This document shows, in pieces, positions 23,696-34,542 of a stretch of 64,000 nucleotides of DNA (the first letter of the stretch is position 1; every line of letters starts with the position of its first letter). This DNA comes from Gnetum montanum. Taxonomy: Eukaryota > Streptophyta > Gnetopsida > Gnetales > Gnetaceae. The translations under genes were made by a program, and so were the position numbers. The notes beneath the pieces were generated by a model. It saw nothing but the letters and a program-made list of their open reading frames with translations, was not told the DNA's origin and did no database searches. Location of the stretch: positions 160,016 to 224,015 of the forward strand of contig MNCI01006012.1 of assembly GCA_015680685.1 (NCBI GenBank), read 5' to 3'.

Positions 23696-24675
23696 GCAAA
23701 CAGGATTAATAAATATTTTTCTTTTTCTTTAATTTTACAATTTTTTTCCAGTTTTTCATCTTTCAAATTATTGTTTTATCTTTTTATTTTCTTTTTTTAT
23801 GAGTAATCTCATCTATGAATAAAGAACTCATGTGACTCATTGGTTGAGGTGTTGTTCTCTACTATCAAGTCTTAGGTGACTAATTACTTGAACAACGAGC
23901 CCACAACATTCACCTATCCATTCCATTAATAAGAGGTTCTACCCTAGGTACAATGATATTTCTAATCATTAAAACTTAAAGTAACCTTATGTTATTATAC
24001 CCAGAGCGAAGCAGAATGGACTAAGTGGGAATGGCTAGGGTGTAACATCAAGCATACTTGTGGATTCTCTTTGGTGACATCTGTAGGAGTTATCATGCAG
24101 CTTGGTTGTACTAAGATCCTTGTAGATCTAATGAAAAATGGAAGTAAGAGTAATCAAAAGGCACTCAATCAAGGAAACTCAATGCTATTCTAGGAGGTCC
24201 CATTGGAAAGACATGCACCCATGCCTGAAGGTAGGCAGCTTCTCTAGCTTAAGTATTCATTCAAAACAAAAGAGAAGAAGAGTGCCACAAAGCAAAATCA
24301 CTCCTCCCTTGTACGAAGTGTCAAGTGATCGTACTCCTTGCCATCATGATGCTCTTATTGTTATCTATCATTGGGAAAAAACAATGTGATGCCATTGATT
24401 AGAGGAATGGACTTGGTCCTAATTTTTTAACAATAGGTTAATGACACATTAATCATGCCTTACATTGAGGATTCATTATGCCCAAGTCAATTACCTCATG
24501 TCCCAATCTCTGCAATCCCTTCTACAATTCACTACATCTCATTGTTCATGAATTTGTGACTCGTGTCTTATGTAGCATTGAATTCATACCTCATCATGGT
24601 GGTATCTACACGTGTGTGTGTTTTGGAACTGGTGCAGATTACATTTAACCCTTCTAGTACCTACATACATTTTAA

Positions 24676-24735
24676 GGTGTGGTTTTGCAAGGGAATTATA
24701 GGTTGGAACCTGCTTTGGGGAGGATCCAATTGCAT
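24676..24735 (+). other. conserved spacer block (B copy)
   Basis: GGTTTTGCAAGGGAATTATA, then GGTTGGAACC and TGCTTTGGGGAGGATCCA. Equivalent to 36252-36312 (D), 11712-11775 (F), 43794-43845 (E) and 60584-60640 (G). Confidence 0.65.
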
Positions 24736-25038
24736 AACCCTTTTAATCTACACTCTCAACACATCACCATTACATCATTTTATACCCTCCAAGAATTACA
24801 ATACTCTTTTCCTCATCATCCTTCTAGTTTAAATGTTCCTATGAACTGACACATGTCCCTTCTCCTCATCCAATTCATGCATTCCATTGTTAGCTTCTAC
24901 ATCATTATATTTTTTGTGCCTTCAGGACTATTTAATATTGCCCTGGACCTTTTACACCAGCTTCAAGATCTTCATTTTTGAGTTTAGAATTTTAGAAATT
25001 TATCAATTTTTCTAAGTACCCTACTTTAAGCAAGCCGC

Positions 25039-25120
25039 AATATCACATATGTGCTATCATGTCTGATGTGATATTAGGGCCATGCTATCACGTATGCAAT
25101 ATCATGTCACACAAATATAT
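25039..25120 (+). promoter_or_regulatory. internal promoter-like module of B
   Basis: TATC-type hexamers start at 25039 (AATATC), 25053 (GCTATC), 25070 (GATATT), 25084 (GCTATC) and 25098 (AATATC): steps 14, 17, 14, 14. A TATATATA stretch follows at about 25115. This resembles the LTR U3 layout but lies about 520 bp ahead of ORF2. Confidence 0.6.
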
Positions 25121-25636
25121 ATGGAAGCCCCCCCCCCCCTCGGACATGCCAACATCATTTTAAACTATTCACACAGGGGAATGTTTTAAATTTTCTTCTA
25201 CGACTCATGACTTGCGCACCTCTTGTAACAATAGCCATAACTTGCTCACTAGTGCTCCAATTCTTGTTCTGAAAGAACCTACTTGAACCTGGAGTATTCA
25301 GCTTAGTCATGGGGGAGGGATACACTACAAATTACATATAAATTTTTCAAAAATTTTCATCATCTGAAGGATACTATAAAGGGTAATTGATTACAAATAA
25401 TGATGATAAACATGTGCCAAAAACAATCTTATCTCCTCACCTACACCAGGAAATTAAATTTTAAAGCCATCTAATCAAATTAAGGGGTCCAATATTAAAA
25501 CTTTTAGGGGACATTTCCACAAGATTTTCTAACTTTGTATCACATGAAATAAGAAACGCATTCATTAAGGCAGAAGTAAGGTATAACTTAAATTTTGTAA
25601 ACAACCTTACTAATGGTCAGCCTTGTGTGATTGCAA

Positions 25637-28378
25637 ATGGTCCCTAAATGTGAACAACAAGAAGGACCCTCTCAAGGTGTGTCCAAGTAATCCAGGAGAG
25701 GTAGAGAACAAGCATCCCTCGAATAGCATGTAGAGCAGGAGGTGCAATCATTCAGCATCCATCAAGAGATTCCTGCTATTGCACAGTTGGGATAGGCAGA
25801 AGGAACTACTAAAGCACCTAAACAGAGACAACAACTCACATTATCCCTGGAGTGTGTCTAGGCTATCCGAGAAAGGTCCACATTGGCAACTGTGATCATG
25901 GAATTAAACGTTGGACCTTTCACAGAATTAGCTTCTGAGGCTATGCGGGACCAACTCAAAGGATCTCCATTATGGCCTATCCTCTCTAAAATTGGTGCTT
26001 GGTACTTAGAAGAAATGTACCAATTTTGGCATAATAAGGAAGAAGGCACCATAGTTGACATTTGTGGTGTGTGTCTAGATTTTTCCACTAAGGCCATCTC
26101 AGAAGTCTTAAATCTTTTGAATACAGGGCCAAAAGTTGCTCACCTATCCACTCACTCTGATGTTGATGCATGAAGAGTTTGGTTGGACAAGGCCTATGAC
26201 AAAGAGGACAAGACATATGGAGAGTTGATACTGGAAGAAAGGATATACTTCAAAATTGGCACTTATCACATCTTCCCCATGAGAAAATTAAAAATAATAT
26301 CAACGTATGTAGCAAGAGGAATTGTGATATTGATGGGAAAGGCTAATGCTAACCTTTCCCATCTGTATCTCATGGAGATCTTGAGATAGTTTGAAGAACA
26401 CAAGACAAGGAAGTACGTGTTACCCTTCCCTTGTCTCATTAGGAAGCTATGCAAGCATGCTAAAATTCTAGAGTACACCAATGACATCCCTAGAAGAGCC
26501 CAAAATGCTTCATTCACTAAATTTTTGATGCCATCATCCCCAAGGAAAAGTACTAGTGAGACACTGGAGCCAAAGTAAGAATAGACAGTGAGGCCCAGCC
26601 AACAACAAGAAGCAGGGCCCAGCACAAGCTAGCGAGACCAACTGTCACCACTGTTGTAGGATTATCGACTATGGATGAGCCATCTCAGGGCCATCACTAA
26701 GACGGTTAGTTGGAAAAGTCATCATGATGTTAATCTCTTCCACATCATCAATGACACTATACAACCCACAATTTCTATTGATCATGCACAAGGCGAGATG
26801 TCCATCCAAACAGGAGGAGGGGAGACTCATTGGTCACAATAGATTCCAGGGAATGCTATGTCTTTCTAGGTGCAATTGGAAATGGGTGAAGGGGCCACAG
26901 TGGTGGTCATGCAACACTAGGATGCAAAAGGAGTTGCAGAATTGGTCATAGATTTCATCAAGGAGTCCTTCAACATCTCTATTGTGCCACTGGTGGATTT
27001 TGCACGAGCACAAGATCCTCAAACTATGGCCGGTCCCTCAATGACTCCCACGGAGCATGAGGATGTCCTTGATCGATTACTGTAGATAGGACAAGTAATG
27101 ACATCCTTGTTCGACATCCCACAAGATGTCACAATAGCACAATCAGACCTCATCTCCACCAAAGGAAAGCTAGTCATGGCAGAGATTAGGGTTGAGCATG
27201 TGGAAATGGAGTTGGCAAGACTCCAAGAAAGGCTCATTACCTTGCAAGCTACATAGCAAGACCCATCTCAATTCATTCTCGTAGACTAGCTGGACACTTT
27301 TAGGATGCAGCAACTCAATAAACTATTCACAGATAATAAAAGAGTGGCAAAGGAGAAGGAGAAGGCTGATTGGGATGCCTCCAAGGCACAAGCGCAAACC
27401 TACACACACACCAAGGCACTCAGAGCCTTATAGGAAGAGAATAAATTTCTTACTACTAACAATATTTAGTTGACCACTGTGGAGAAACAAAAGAATGTTC
27501 TCGAGGAAAACTTTCACCAATTACAAGAACAATTAGTCAGGGTCAACCAAAACATGAATCGTTTGGCCAGAGAAAATCAAACCCTCTTAATGGAGGAGGT
27601 ACATGCAATCCGTTAGAAGACAACCATCAAAATAAGCGCATGGAAAAATAAGGCCAAGTGGCATGAAAATTTAAAGGAGCACTTCAAAGACCAGGTGGGG
27701 ATGTACAAGCAACTCATAGAAAAGGAGATCTATATGGCTAAGGCCCACATCAATACTTTCGGTGCTCAACACACTGATTGGCGAGCCATATTGGATACAT
27801 ATGCATTTTCCCACCAAGCAGAGCTTAAAAGCTAGGACCTGCCGATTCAAGATCTCATAGAGTACATGGAATTGGCAAACTTGCAGTATGCCAATCTAGC
27901 CATGTTGATAGCAGGATGCCCGAGAATAGAGCTCGAGAAGTAGGTAGCTACCACCTATACCAAATATGAAGTAGAATTTGCATAGCACAAGAAAATGTTG
28001 CAGAAGCTGGAAGTTACAAATTCTGAACTAGAGGTGGTTAAAACCAGCTACCAAGGGTAGAAAGATGTCAAAAGGGACTTGGCTCAATAGCTTATAGATT
28101 TCTAGGAGTATAGGGATAAAGCCAGAGCCTACAAGAAGGAATGATGGTTGTTTGTGGCTTGGTATGTTAAAGCAAATCAAATGTTCCTACAACTACCATG
28201 TCCATGGGAGGTGCCAACTCTATCAAACATTGGAGCATTAGCATGGACTGTACAAGACCCCAAAATTGAAGAGGAAAAGCTCCAAGCATTATTGCAGAGC
28301 CATCAAATTCCAAAATATAGAGCACAAGACAAGGAGAAGCATCCCATAGAGGAGCCACCACCACCTGGAACCACATGA
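25637..28378 (+). pseudogene. ORF2 of element B: plant-transposon-protein-like domain plus long coiled coil
   Basis: One frame runs from ATG 25637 to TGA 28376-28378, 914 codons including the stop, with no frameshift but 26 internal stops, 22 of them TAG. Residues about 85-270 hold a globular domain with TIVDICGVCLDFSTKAISEV, FKIGTYHIFPM and LPFPCLIRKLCKHAKI; the pattern resembles the Pfam 'putative plant transposon protein' domain, from memory. Residues about 500-840 are Glu/Lys/Gln-rich with heptad-like spacing, so probably a coiled coil. The tail is EEPPPPGTT. No catalytic motif is seen. It lies between gag and the 3' LTR where an env-like ORF would be; the function is unknown, perhaps structural or helping to recruit enzymes from a partner. 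Confidence 0.85.
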
Positions 28379-28534
28379 GTTCCACAAAATTTTGTAATTT
28401 TTTTGTTCGCATCCCAATTTTGTTGTATTCAATTCCCCACTGAGGCATGAATGAATTCCCAGTCAGTCAATAATCCCATACCTATCCACTGTATAATCAA
28501 TGGAGCTTATTCTCATTTTGTTTGACTCGAGGAT

Positions 28535-28559
28535 AAGTTTTCATTTAGTCATAGGGATA
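28535..28559 (+). promoter_or_regulatory. polypurine tract region of B
   Basis: Follows a CTCGAGGATAAG block and reads GTTTTCATTTAGTCATAGGG then ATA up to the 3' LTR. Shared with D, E and F. Confidence 0.65.
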
Positions 28560-28585
28560 TGATGAATCATGATTCATTAGGTTAT

Positions 28586-28667
28586 GATATCGTACCCATG
28601 ATATCATGTACGTGATATCAGGTACATGATATCGCGACCTGGCTCGTGATATCAAATGCGAGATATT
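28586..28667 (+). promoter_or_regulatory. phased GATATC array, 3' LTR of B
   Basis: Same spacing as the 5' LTR (14, 14, 14, 20, 14) and the same 26-bp offset from the LTR start. Confidence 0.9.
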
Positions 28668-28736
28668 TTGACTCCTGTGTGGGCCTATAAATACACATGT
28701 AGGTGTAAGGAGTTAAGGGATTCAGGTTTTAGAATT

Positions 28737-28985
28737 AGTTTGTAGTCCATTTCAGAATTTAGCTTTCATTTTATTTCTTCTCAACTTTTTTTCCCCCAGT
28801 GCATGCCCATAGTATGATGATTGTAATTGTACGGCACCCTTATTCAAGTGTGACGTACTTNCAGTTTGTAGTCCATTTCAGAATTTAGCTTTCATTTTAT
28901 TTCTTCTCAACTTTTTTCCCCCAGTGCATGCCCATAGTGTGATGATTGTAATTGTACGGCACCCTTATTCAAGTGTGACGTACTT
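28737..28985. repeat. duplicated segment around single N 28861 (likely assembly join)
   Basis: 28737-28860 and 28863-28985 are nearly identical (one T-run length change, one substitution) and are separated by one N. No other LTR in the window has this duplication. Confidence 0.8.
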
Positions 28986-29551
28986 GGACATGCACATGAC
29001 TGGAAATAAAGATTGAGATTACTTCATCATTGCAACATTCACCTAGTTTAATTATTTAACTGTTATTGTTATTTATTGCTTTCGTAATTAATCTTTCTTC
29101 ACCCTAAACTCCTTAAACACAAAATGAGTATGACTTAATCACGAGCATTTAAGTGTGACTACTTGGTATCCTGGTAGCATACCTAGGACATGCACTGGGT
29201 AATCCCAGCAATAGTCGTACACGAGGTCCAAGATGTGTACAGATGATAAATGGATGGATCCTCATTGCACTTAGGCTAGCTTAGACTCTCTTCACCCTTT
29301 CTCTCTTAGATTAACAAGTTATTTTCCATTACCGCTAGGAGTAGCACTAAGTTAGAAACCACATCATACACCTCACTCTAGACTAAACCATATGTGACAA
29401 AGCAAATACTAGTCCAAGTGGGAAGACAAAGAACTATGATCAACAAGTAACTATCTAGATACCACAACTAGCCCTTTTGTAGAGTTTGACCGAATTGTGC
29501 GTAAATGCTCTATTCATATGGTTGAGTGTAGGGGTACCTCGCCACTCATCA

Positions 29552-30243
29552 TCTTTATTTTTTCGCAAGTTTTCAAAGTAAAACTTAATTGTTGAAGTTT
29601 GATTATCCAATTAGATCTCTTTTATCCTATTTCATTTTGTGAGAGGAACTATCTTACTGCTAGCTCTACAATCATGATATAAATCAAAGCATTCTGTAAA
29701 TAATACTTAGAATGTATTGATGCTTTAATCACAACAAATGGTTGTTTTTCTAATTTAGAGTACTTTCTTTTAACTCCTTTAAATTGGTAACTGAAAATTT
29801 CTATTGTTTTTTTCTTTTGTTCCATCGTTTTGTGTTAATAGTGCAGCCAATGAATTCTTTCAAGAAAAAGCATATAAACAGAAATCTTCTCTTAATTTTT
29901 GTTTCACCAAATATGGGGCTTCCAAAATGGATCTCTTAATTTGATCCAAAGCTTCAAGTAATTTGTTAGTCTTTCTTACTTCAACGTTCTTTTTCAACAT
30001 CTGTGAAAGACATTTTGTTATTTCTGTAAATCCAGAAATAAATTTCTTAACAAAGTTTACTTTCCCAAAGAAAGATTTTAGTGCCTTTTTATTCGTAGTA
30101 TGTTCTATACCTTGAATGGCTTCAATTCTAGCTTAATCAATAGCTATCATCTTCTGACAAATTATGTGCCCAAGTAGACTACTTGATTTTACTTCAAAAA
30201 TACACATTTTGGGATTTAAAGGAATACCAAATTTCTTACATTA
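29552..30243 (-). pseudogene. C2: RT/RNase H part, beyond element B
   Basis: Continuation of C2 after B. Minus-strand translation contains the RNase H/connection segment with the LREDFCLYAFS-like and LKKDVEVRKTNKL-like words known from C1 1819-2064. It aligns with C1 1526-2225 and with C3 40954-41283. The retroelement homology ends near 30243, where host-type sequence begins. Confidence 0.8.
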
Positions 30244-31525
30244 GTTACGCTATTCATCCAATTCATATTTATCTATATCTCTTAGTTTATGGATTTATTT
30301 TTAAAACTCATAAAAATATAAAAATGGCCCAAATAAACATCCATGGTGCATAGTTGTAATGCATAAGATGCAATCCTCCTTCAATGTATTTTTTTAATTT
30401 CCTCTATGCTTCAATCTTGATGTTGTGTTGTTGCTAACGGTCTAGGAATTGATATCCTACTAAGGTTTTTCCTAGGGTAACTCTATGTATTTCCAATTTA
30501 TGCTATCTTCCTTTTTTTTAATCAAAAATTTATTAGTATTATGTGTGAAATATTGGGAATAACAACTTGAATGTGCCTTGGGAATGCCTCAATGGTCATA
30601 CATGTAGACTGTTGCTCTTGCTTCTACTCCTAGAACCTAGTTAAGAAGTTACATATTTGCCATCACATTAATTAGTAGGTATGTTACTTTGCATGATGGG
30701 TAGGCATGCCTACATCATCATTAACATGTATGTAGTTTTTTATTGTTTGAAAACATATATAATTCTTCATAAAGGTGGGTTCCTTTCTGTTTTTTTGTTT
30801 TGCTTTGCTTTTTTTTTTTTGTTGCTGCTAAATTTACTTGTCATTGTGGAGATCTAGAATGATATATGCATGGTCACATGACTAACTATGCTTGCAATGA
30901 ATAGCTATTATGACTAGGCATATGGTACTCCCTAGTTAGTTAGTTGTATCCTTTTCTACTAACAATAACTCATTATATAGCATGCTATTTTTCGATTTAG
31001 AAAATTAAATTTATAGAAGAAAAACTAAAGGCACCTATGATTTATTATATGACATAGAATATAAATTTTGAATAGCTCATCATATAGTACACTATTTTTG
31101 GATTTAAAAAATCTAAATTCATAAAAGAAAAAGTAAAGACACCTTTTTATCATCTACATGATTCATTATATGACATAACATAGAAATTCTTAAAGTGAAA
31201 ATTTTACTTAAATCCATGAAGACGAATACCTTTTACGAACTTTTTTTTTATTAATTTTAAGCTATTGGATCAATTTTAAAATAGCTTTTATAGTATTCTC
31301 TTTTTCAATTTATATTTTGTTGCCTAGTAAAATGCACATGTGACTTTGGGTTTCTAAGCTAAGAGTTTGTTTACTTTATCATAAGTTGAAACTAGAAATA
31401 CACTTGAAATCTAAGGATTAGATTAATAATATTATGAACTTAATGATTAGATTAACAGTATTATAAAATTTATGAAATTGAAATTAATTATTAATATGTG
31501 ATCGAAAATAAAAATGTTTTTGGTT
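30244..31525. other. host-type non-coding sequence, unit 1
   Basis: AT-rich, no gene seen. It is a diverged copy of 41284-42198 plus 49384-49946. The site where E sits in unit 2 is empty here (about 30983-31020). About 100 bp present in unit 2 near 41820-41915 are missing here. Confidence 0.7.
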
Positions 31526-31599
31526 TGGCACCGCCCAAACTTGAACTAGAGACCTTTAGTGTGTTAGACTGACGTGAGTACCAACTACACCACGGCACC
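31526..31599 (-). pseudogene. damaged tRNA-Val(AAC) copy
   Basis: 74-nt copy of the gene at 49947-50020. The anticodon loop CTAACAC is kept, but the anticodon stem now has a C-A mismatch and acceptor and T stems have gained G-T pairs. A T-run that could stop Pol III follows downstream. It may be transcribed but would fold less well. Confidence 0.8.
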
Positions 31600-31713
31600 T
31601 GAATAAACAGAAATTTTTGTTTAGTATTAATAACTTGGGACAGTGTTAAACATTTTATACATTTTGTGGCCCACTCCGTTTCCCGAGCGAAGCCAAACTC
31701 AATGACAGCGCCT
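31600..31713 (+). pseudogene. duplicated MHF1 upstream region, cut before the ATG
   Basis: Matches 50021-50137, including TTAAACATTTTATACATTTT, CACTCCGTTTCC and GCGCCTCA. It ends at the duplication junction before any coding sequence, so it is an orphan promoter/5' leader. Confidence 0.75.
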
Positions 31714-32272
31714 CATATATAGAGTTCCTTAAGTATATATGTGCTTCTTAATTTTGATTATGAAAGCTCTTTCCTTGCTTTTAGGTAAATTCTTGGGAAT
31801 TTCTCAGCCAATGAGAAACTTTACTATGTCATCATATCAATTTGTAATTTCAAAAAGAGCTAGCACTTCTTGTCTAGATTCTTTTGCTATCATCCTAGAT
31901 AATACCATATTCTTTATTGTTTTGCAAGTTTTCAAAGTAAAACTAAATTGCTGAAGTTTGATTAGTTAGATCTCCTTTTCCCTATTTTATTTTGTGATAG
32001 GAATTATCTTACTTTTGGCTCTACAATCATGATATGAATCAAAGCATTCTGTAAATAATACTTAGAATGTATCAAAGCTTTAATCACAACAAATGGTTGT
32101 TTTTCTAATTTAGAGTAATTTCTTTCAATTTTTTTTAATTGGTAACTAAAAATTTCTGTTGTTTTTTCTTCTGTTCCATCTTTTTGTGTCAATAGTGCAG
32201 CCAATGAATTCTTTGAAGAAAAAGCAGATAACCAAAAATCTTCTCTTAATTTTGGTTTCACTAGATATGGGG
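31714..32272 (-). pseudogene. C3: gypsy pol fragment (IN N-terminus/RNase H), start of unit 2
   Basis: Copy of the C2 segment 20911-21110 plus 29552-29916. The open stretch 32004-32330 (-) reads RNase H words KLREDFWLSAFSSKNSLAAL and FSYQLKKIERNYSKLEKQ; its first codons belong to the LTR of D. It is interrupted by D at 32273 and continues at 40954. Confidence 0.8.
32268..32272 (+). repeat. target-site duplication of D, left copy
   Basis: TGGGG; repeated at 40954-40958. The empty site TATGGGGCTTCC survives in unit 1 near 29912-29923. Confidence 0.85.
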
Positions 32273-33100
32273 TGAGGCTCCGATATCGGACCACGTGATA
32301 TCGCGACCTAAGAAGCGATCGGATACACAATATCGTGACTCCTATGTGGGCCTATAAATACACATGTAGGCACAAGGAGTTAGGAAGTCAGTTAATCGGT
32401 AGTTTTACCTAGAAGTTAGTTTTTATTTTTAGTTCTTTTGAACACTTTCTCCCAGTGCATGCCCACAGTGTGATGATTGTAATTGTATGACACCTTTATT
32501 CAAGTGTGACGTACTTGGACACGCACATGACCGAAAATAAAGATCAAGATTACTTCATCATTGCAACATTCACTTAGTTTAATTATTTAATTACTTTCTT
32601 AATTAATAGGTCTCTACCCTCAACTTCTATAAAATGTGGAATGAGTATGACCTAATAATGAGCATTTAAGTGTGACTACTTGGTAACCTAGTAGCGTACA
32701 TAGGATCTATGCTTGATAATCCTAGTAGTAGTTATGCACGAGGTCCAAGATGAGTACAGATGATTAAGGAATGGATGCTCATCACACTTAAGCCAATTTA
32801 GACTCTCTCCTCCCATGTCCTATTAGCTTAGCTCTCTCTTCCTTTTCCTCCTAGCTTAATTAAAGTGATTTTCCATTGCCTCTAGGAGTAGCACTAGGTT
32901 AGAAACCACATCATACACCTCACTCTAGACTAAACCATATGTGACAAAGCATATACTAGTCCAGGTGGGAAGATAGCAGATTGCAATAAACAAGTAACTA
33001 TCTTGATACCACAACTAGCCTTTCTACGAAGTTCAACCGGATCATGTGTGAAATGTTCGTATTCATATGGTTGAGTGTAAGGGTACCTCACCATTCATCA
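32273..33100 (+). repeat. 5' LTR of D
   Basis: Begins TGAGGCTCCGATATC and ends CATTCATCA. Four hexamer positions remain at 32282, 32297, 32317 and 32329, disturbed by small indels; TATAAATA follows at about 32353. Confidence 0.9.
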
Positions 33101-33119
33101 TTGGCATCATTGCCGGGGA
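33101..33119 (+). promoter_or_regulatory. primer-binding site of D (tRNA-Asp type)
   Basis: TTGGCATCATTGCCGGGGA, three transitions from the tRNA-Asp complement TGGCGCCGTTGCCGGGGA. Confidence 0.8.
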
Positions 33120-34378
33120 TGGTGGTAGTTATTTAGACTAGTTACATCATACAAGATTGCTGTAACAAAGCATTCATAATATATCTCTTAGAAAGAAATT
33201 AATTTCAATTAAGTCACACATGATTCACAACAATGTCTCTATCACAAGACTATGATAATGCAACAACTAGTAAGGAAATTCATTGGAGAACCAATGAATT
33301 ATATAATGATGAAGATGAAGTTTGGATTACCCAATCTTATGTAGGGGTTTCCTATGAGCATAAATGCAAACAACATCGTCCCAACTCACAAATGCATAAC
33401 ATACCTAGTGACAATGAACCCCTACTGGCCGCTACAAGCCTAACGAAAATGCAAGAGGCTATTCAAATATCTTGCAGGCATCATAAGAAAAGTCGTCTAC
33501 CTAGGCTTGACTTAAACAACTTTCCTAAGTTTTCAAGAGGCTATGATTTAGATTTGCAACATCATCTACAAGCCTTCCATGATGCCTATGTATGGAGTAA
33601 CATTGATAATTGATGGCAAAAACTTAAGCTCTTTCCTACAACACTCGTTGGCCAAGCACAAGTATGGTATAGGTTGTTAAAACCAAAATCAATTTGACAT
33701 TAGTCAAAAATGGTAGAACTATTTAATGAAAGATATCAAACCTATGCAAGAGGTCAACCTTGAGGAGACAAATCCAAGAGTGGAAATAAGCACAACATGA
33801 ACCCTTGGACATGGCCTTAGAAAGATATTATGCACTATTAAAAAACTACCTAAGCCATGGGTTCTCTGAGGAAAGGCTAATGTACCATATCATAGATGGG
33901 CTGTGTAATGAAACAAGGGAGACCCTAGGGATGTATGCCCAAGTTCAACTATATGAACTCTGAACCCATTAAGTCCAAGAGCTTGTTAAGTGGGTAGCAA
34001 AAGAAGAAGGAGAAATGGCTACGTGGGAGAATGTTGAAAAATCTCAACAGATCCAAAACCTTAAATCAAGAAGGGCCCATGATAATGAAGAGGAGAGAGC
34101 AACTCACCCCAAGGAGGAGGAATCATCCTTGCTAGTACTACAATCATTAGATGAAATTTTCTCAATTGTCTCATCTTCTACCTCTAATAGCATTGGAATC
34201 ATCTTTGCTAGTACCACAATGAAGATGATGGAATGGATGCATGAAAAATGTGGAGAATATGCCAATGCTATTAGAGGTAAAGTTATGACAACCCAAGAAA
34301 TAGGAGAAAAACACCTTTAGATGATTGAAAAGAAGGGTTGAAGAGAATAAGAACTTAACTGCAGATCATACATATCAA

Positions 34379-34417
34379 TGTAACATTTTCCTATACAATC
34401 ACCCCAAGGGCCAATGT
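34379..34417 (+). other. HPKG zinc-knuckle remnant (D)
   Basis: CNIFLYNHPKGQC; the same Cys-to-Phe change at the second ligand is seen in F. Confidence 0.7.
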
Positions 34418-34517
34418 TCAATCTTGTCACATTTACAGGAGCATTGGGGATGAATTTTACATCCAAAGTTTGTATAGAAATACTGTGTTCGATCATAGTG
34501 GCAACAATCCCAGTCGT

Positions 34518-34542
34518 GGGGGGGGGGGGGGGGCGCCCCCCC
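34518..34542. repeat. G16-CG-C7 run
   Basis: Homopolymer runs in inverted arrangement that could form a hairpin or quadruplex; also a typical place for sequencing error. Confidence 0.8.

Larger units (their letters stand above)
23696..25636 (+). other. conserved gag-ORF2 spacer of B
   Basis: 1.9 kb with no convincing coding frame, matching the spacers of D, F and G in block order: a T-rich start, a TCCATTCCATTAATAAGAG block near 23920, an AGACATGC...GCCTGAAGGTAGG block at 24210-24240, a block at 24676-24735, then the internal array. A run of 12 C lies at 25128-25139. Confidence 0.7.
21111..29551 (+). mobile_element. B: pol-less LTR retrotransposon (gag + ORF2)
   Basis: Bounded by LTRs 21111-21586 and 28560-29551 with TCTTT on both sides. 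Internal order: tRNA-Asp-like primer site, gag (21721-23695), a spacer of 1.9 kb, internal promoter-like array (25039-25120), ORF2 (25637-28378), polypurine region. No pol motif occurs in the 7 kb interior, so the element is non-autonomous. It is nested in C2. The 5' LTR lacks about 400 bp of the 3' LTR, and the 3' LTR contains a probable assembly duplication at the single N 28861. Confidence 0.95.
28560..29551 (+). repeat. 3' LTR of B
   Basis: Starts TGATGAATCATGATTCATTA, which contains the perfect palindrome TGAATCATGATTCA, and ends CACTCATCA. Hexamers at 28586, 28600, 28614, 28628, 28648, 28662 (steps 14, 14, 14, 20, 14); TATAAATA at 28686. The length of 992 bp includes about 124 bp repeated around the single N at 28861, so the real length is probably near 870 bp. 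Confidence 0.9.
20911..31713. repeat. tandem duplication, unit 1 (contains B)
   Basis: Without element B and its extra TSD copy this unit is about 2.4 kb: part of C2, then host-type DNA, a tRNA-Val copy and the MHF1 upstream region ending in GCGCCTCA. The junction to unit 2 reads GCGCCTCA then TATATAGAG; C2 reads TTCATATATAGAG at 20909-20920. The shared TCA suggests joining at microhomology. Confidence 0.8.

Noticed and set aside
25858-26625. Minus-strand open frames in B and D ORF2 (25858-26097, 26266-26625, 37344-37583, 37752-37964)
   Set aside because: They oppose the conserved ORF2 frame; their mutual similarity only reflects the plus-strand homology.
25637-28378. Alternative genetic code (TAG as glutamine) in ORF2
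   Set aside because: Nuclear plant DNA; CAG codons also occur in the frame, and TAG, TAA and TGA stops occur together in other decayed genes here. Deamination explains it better.
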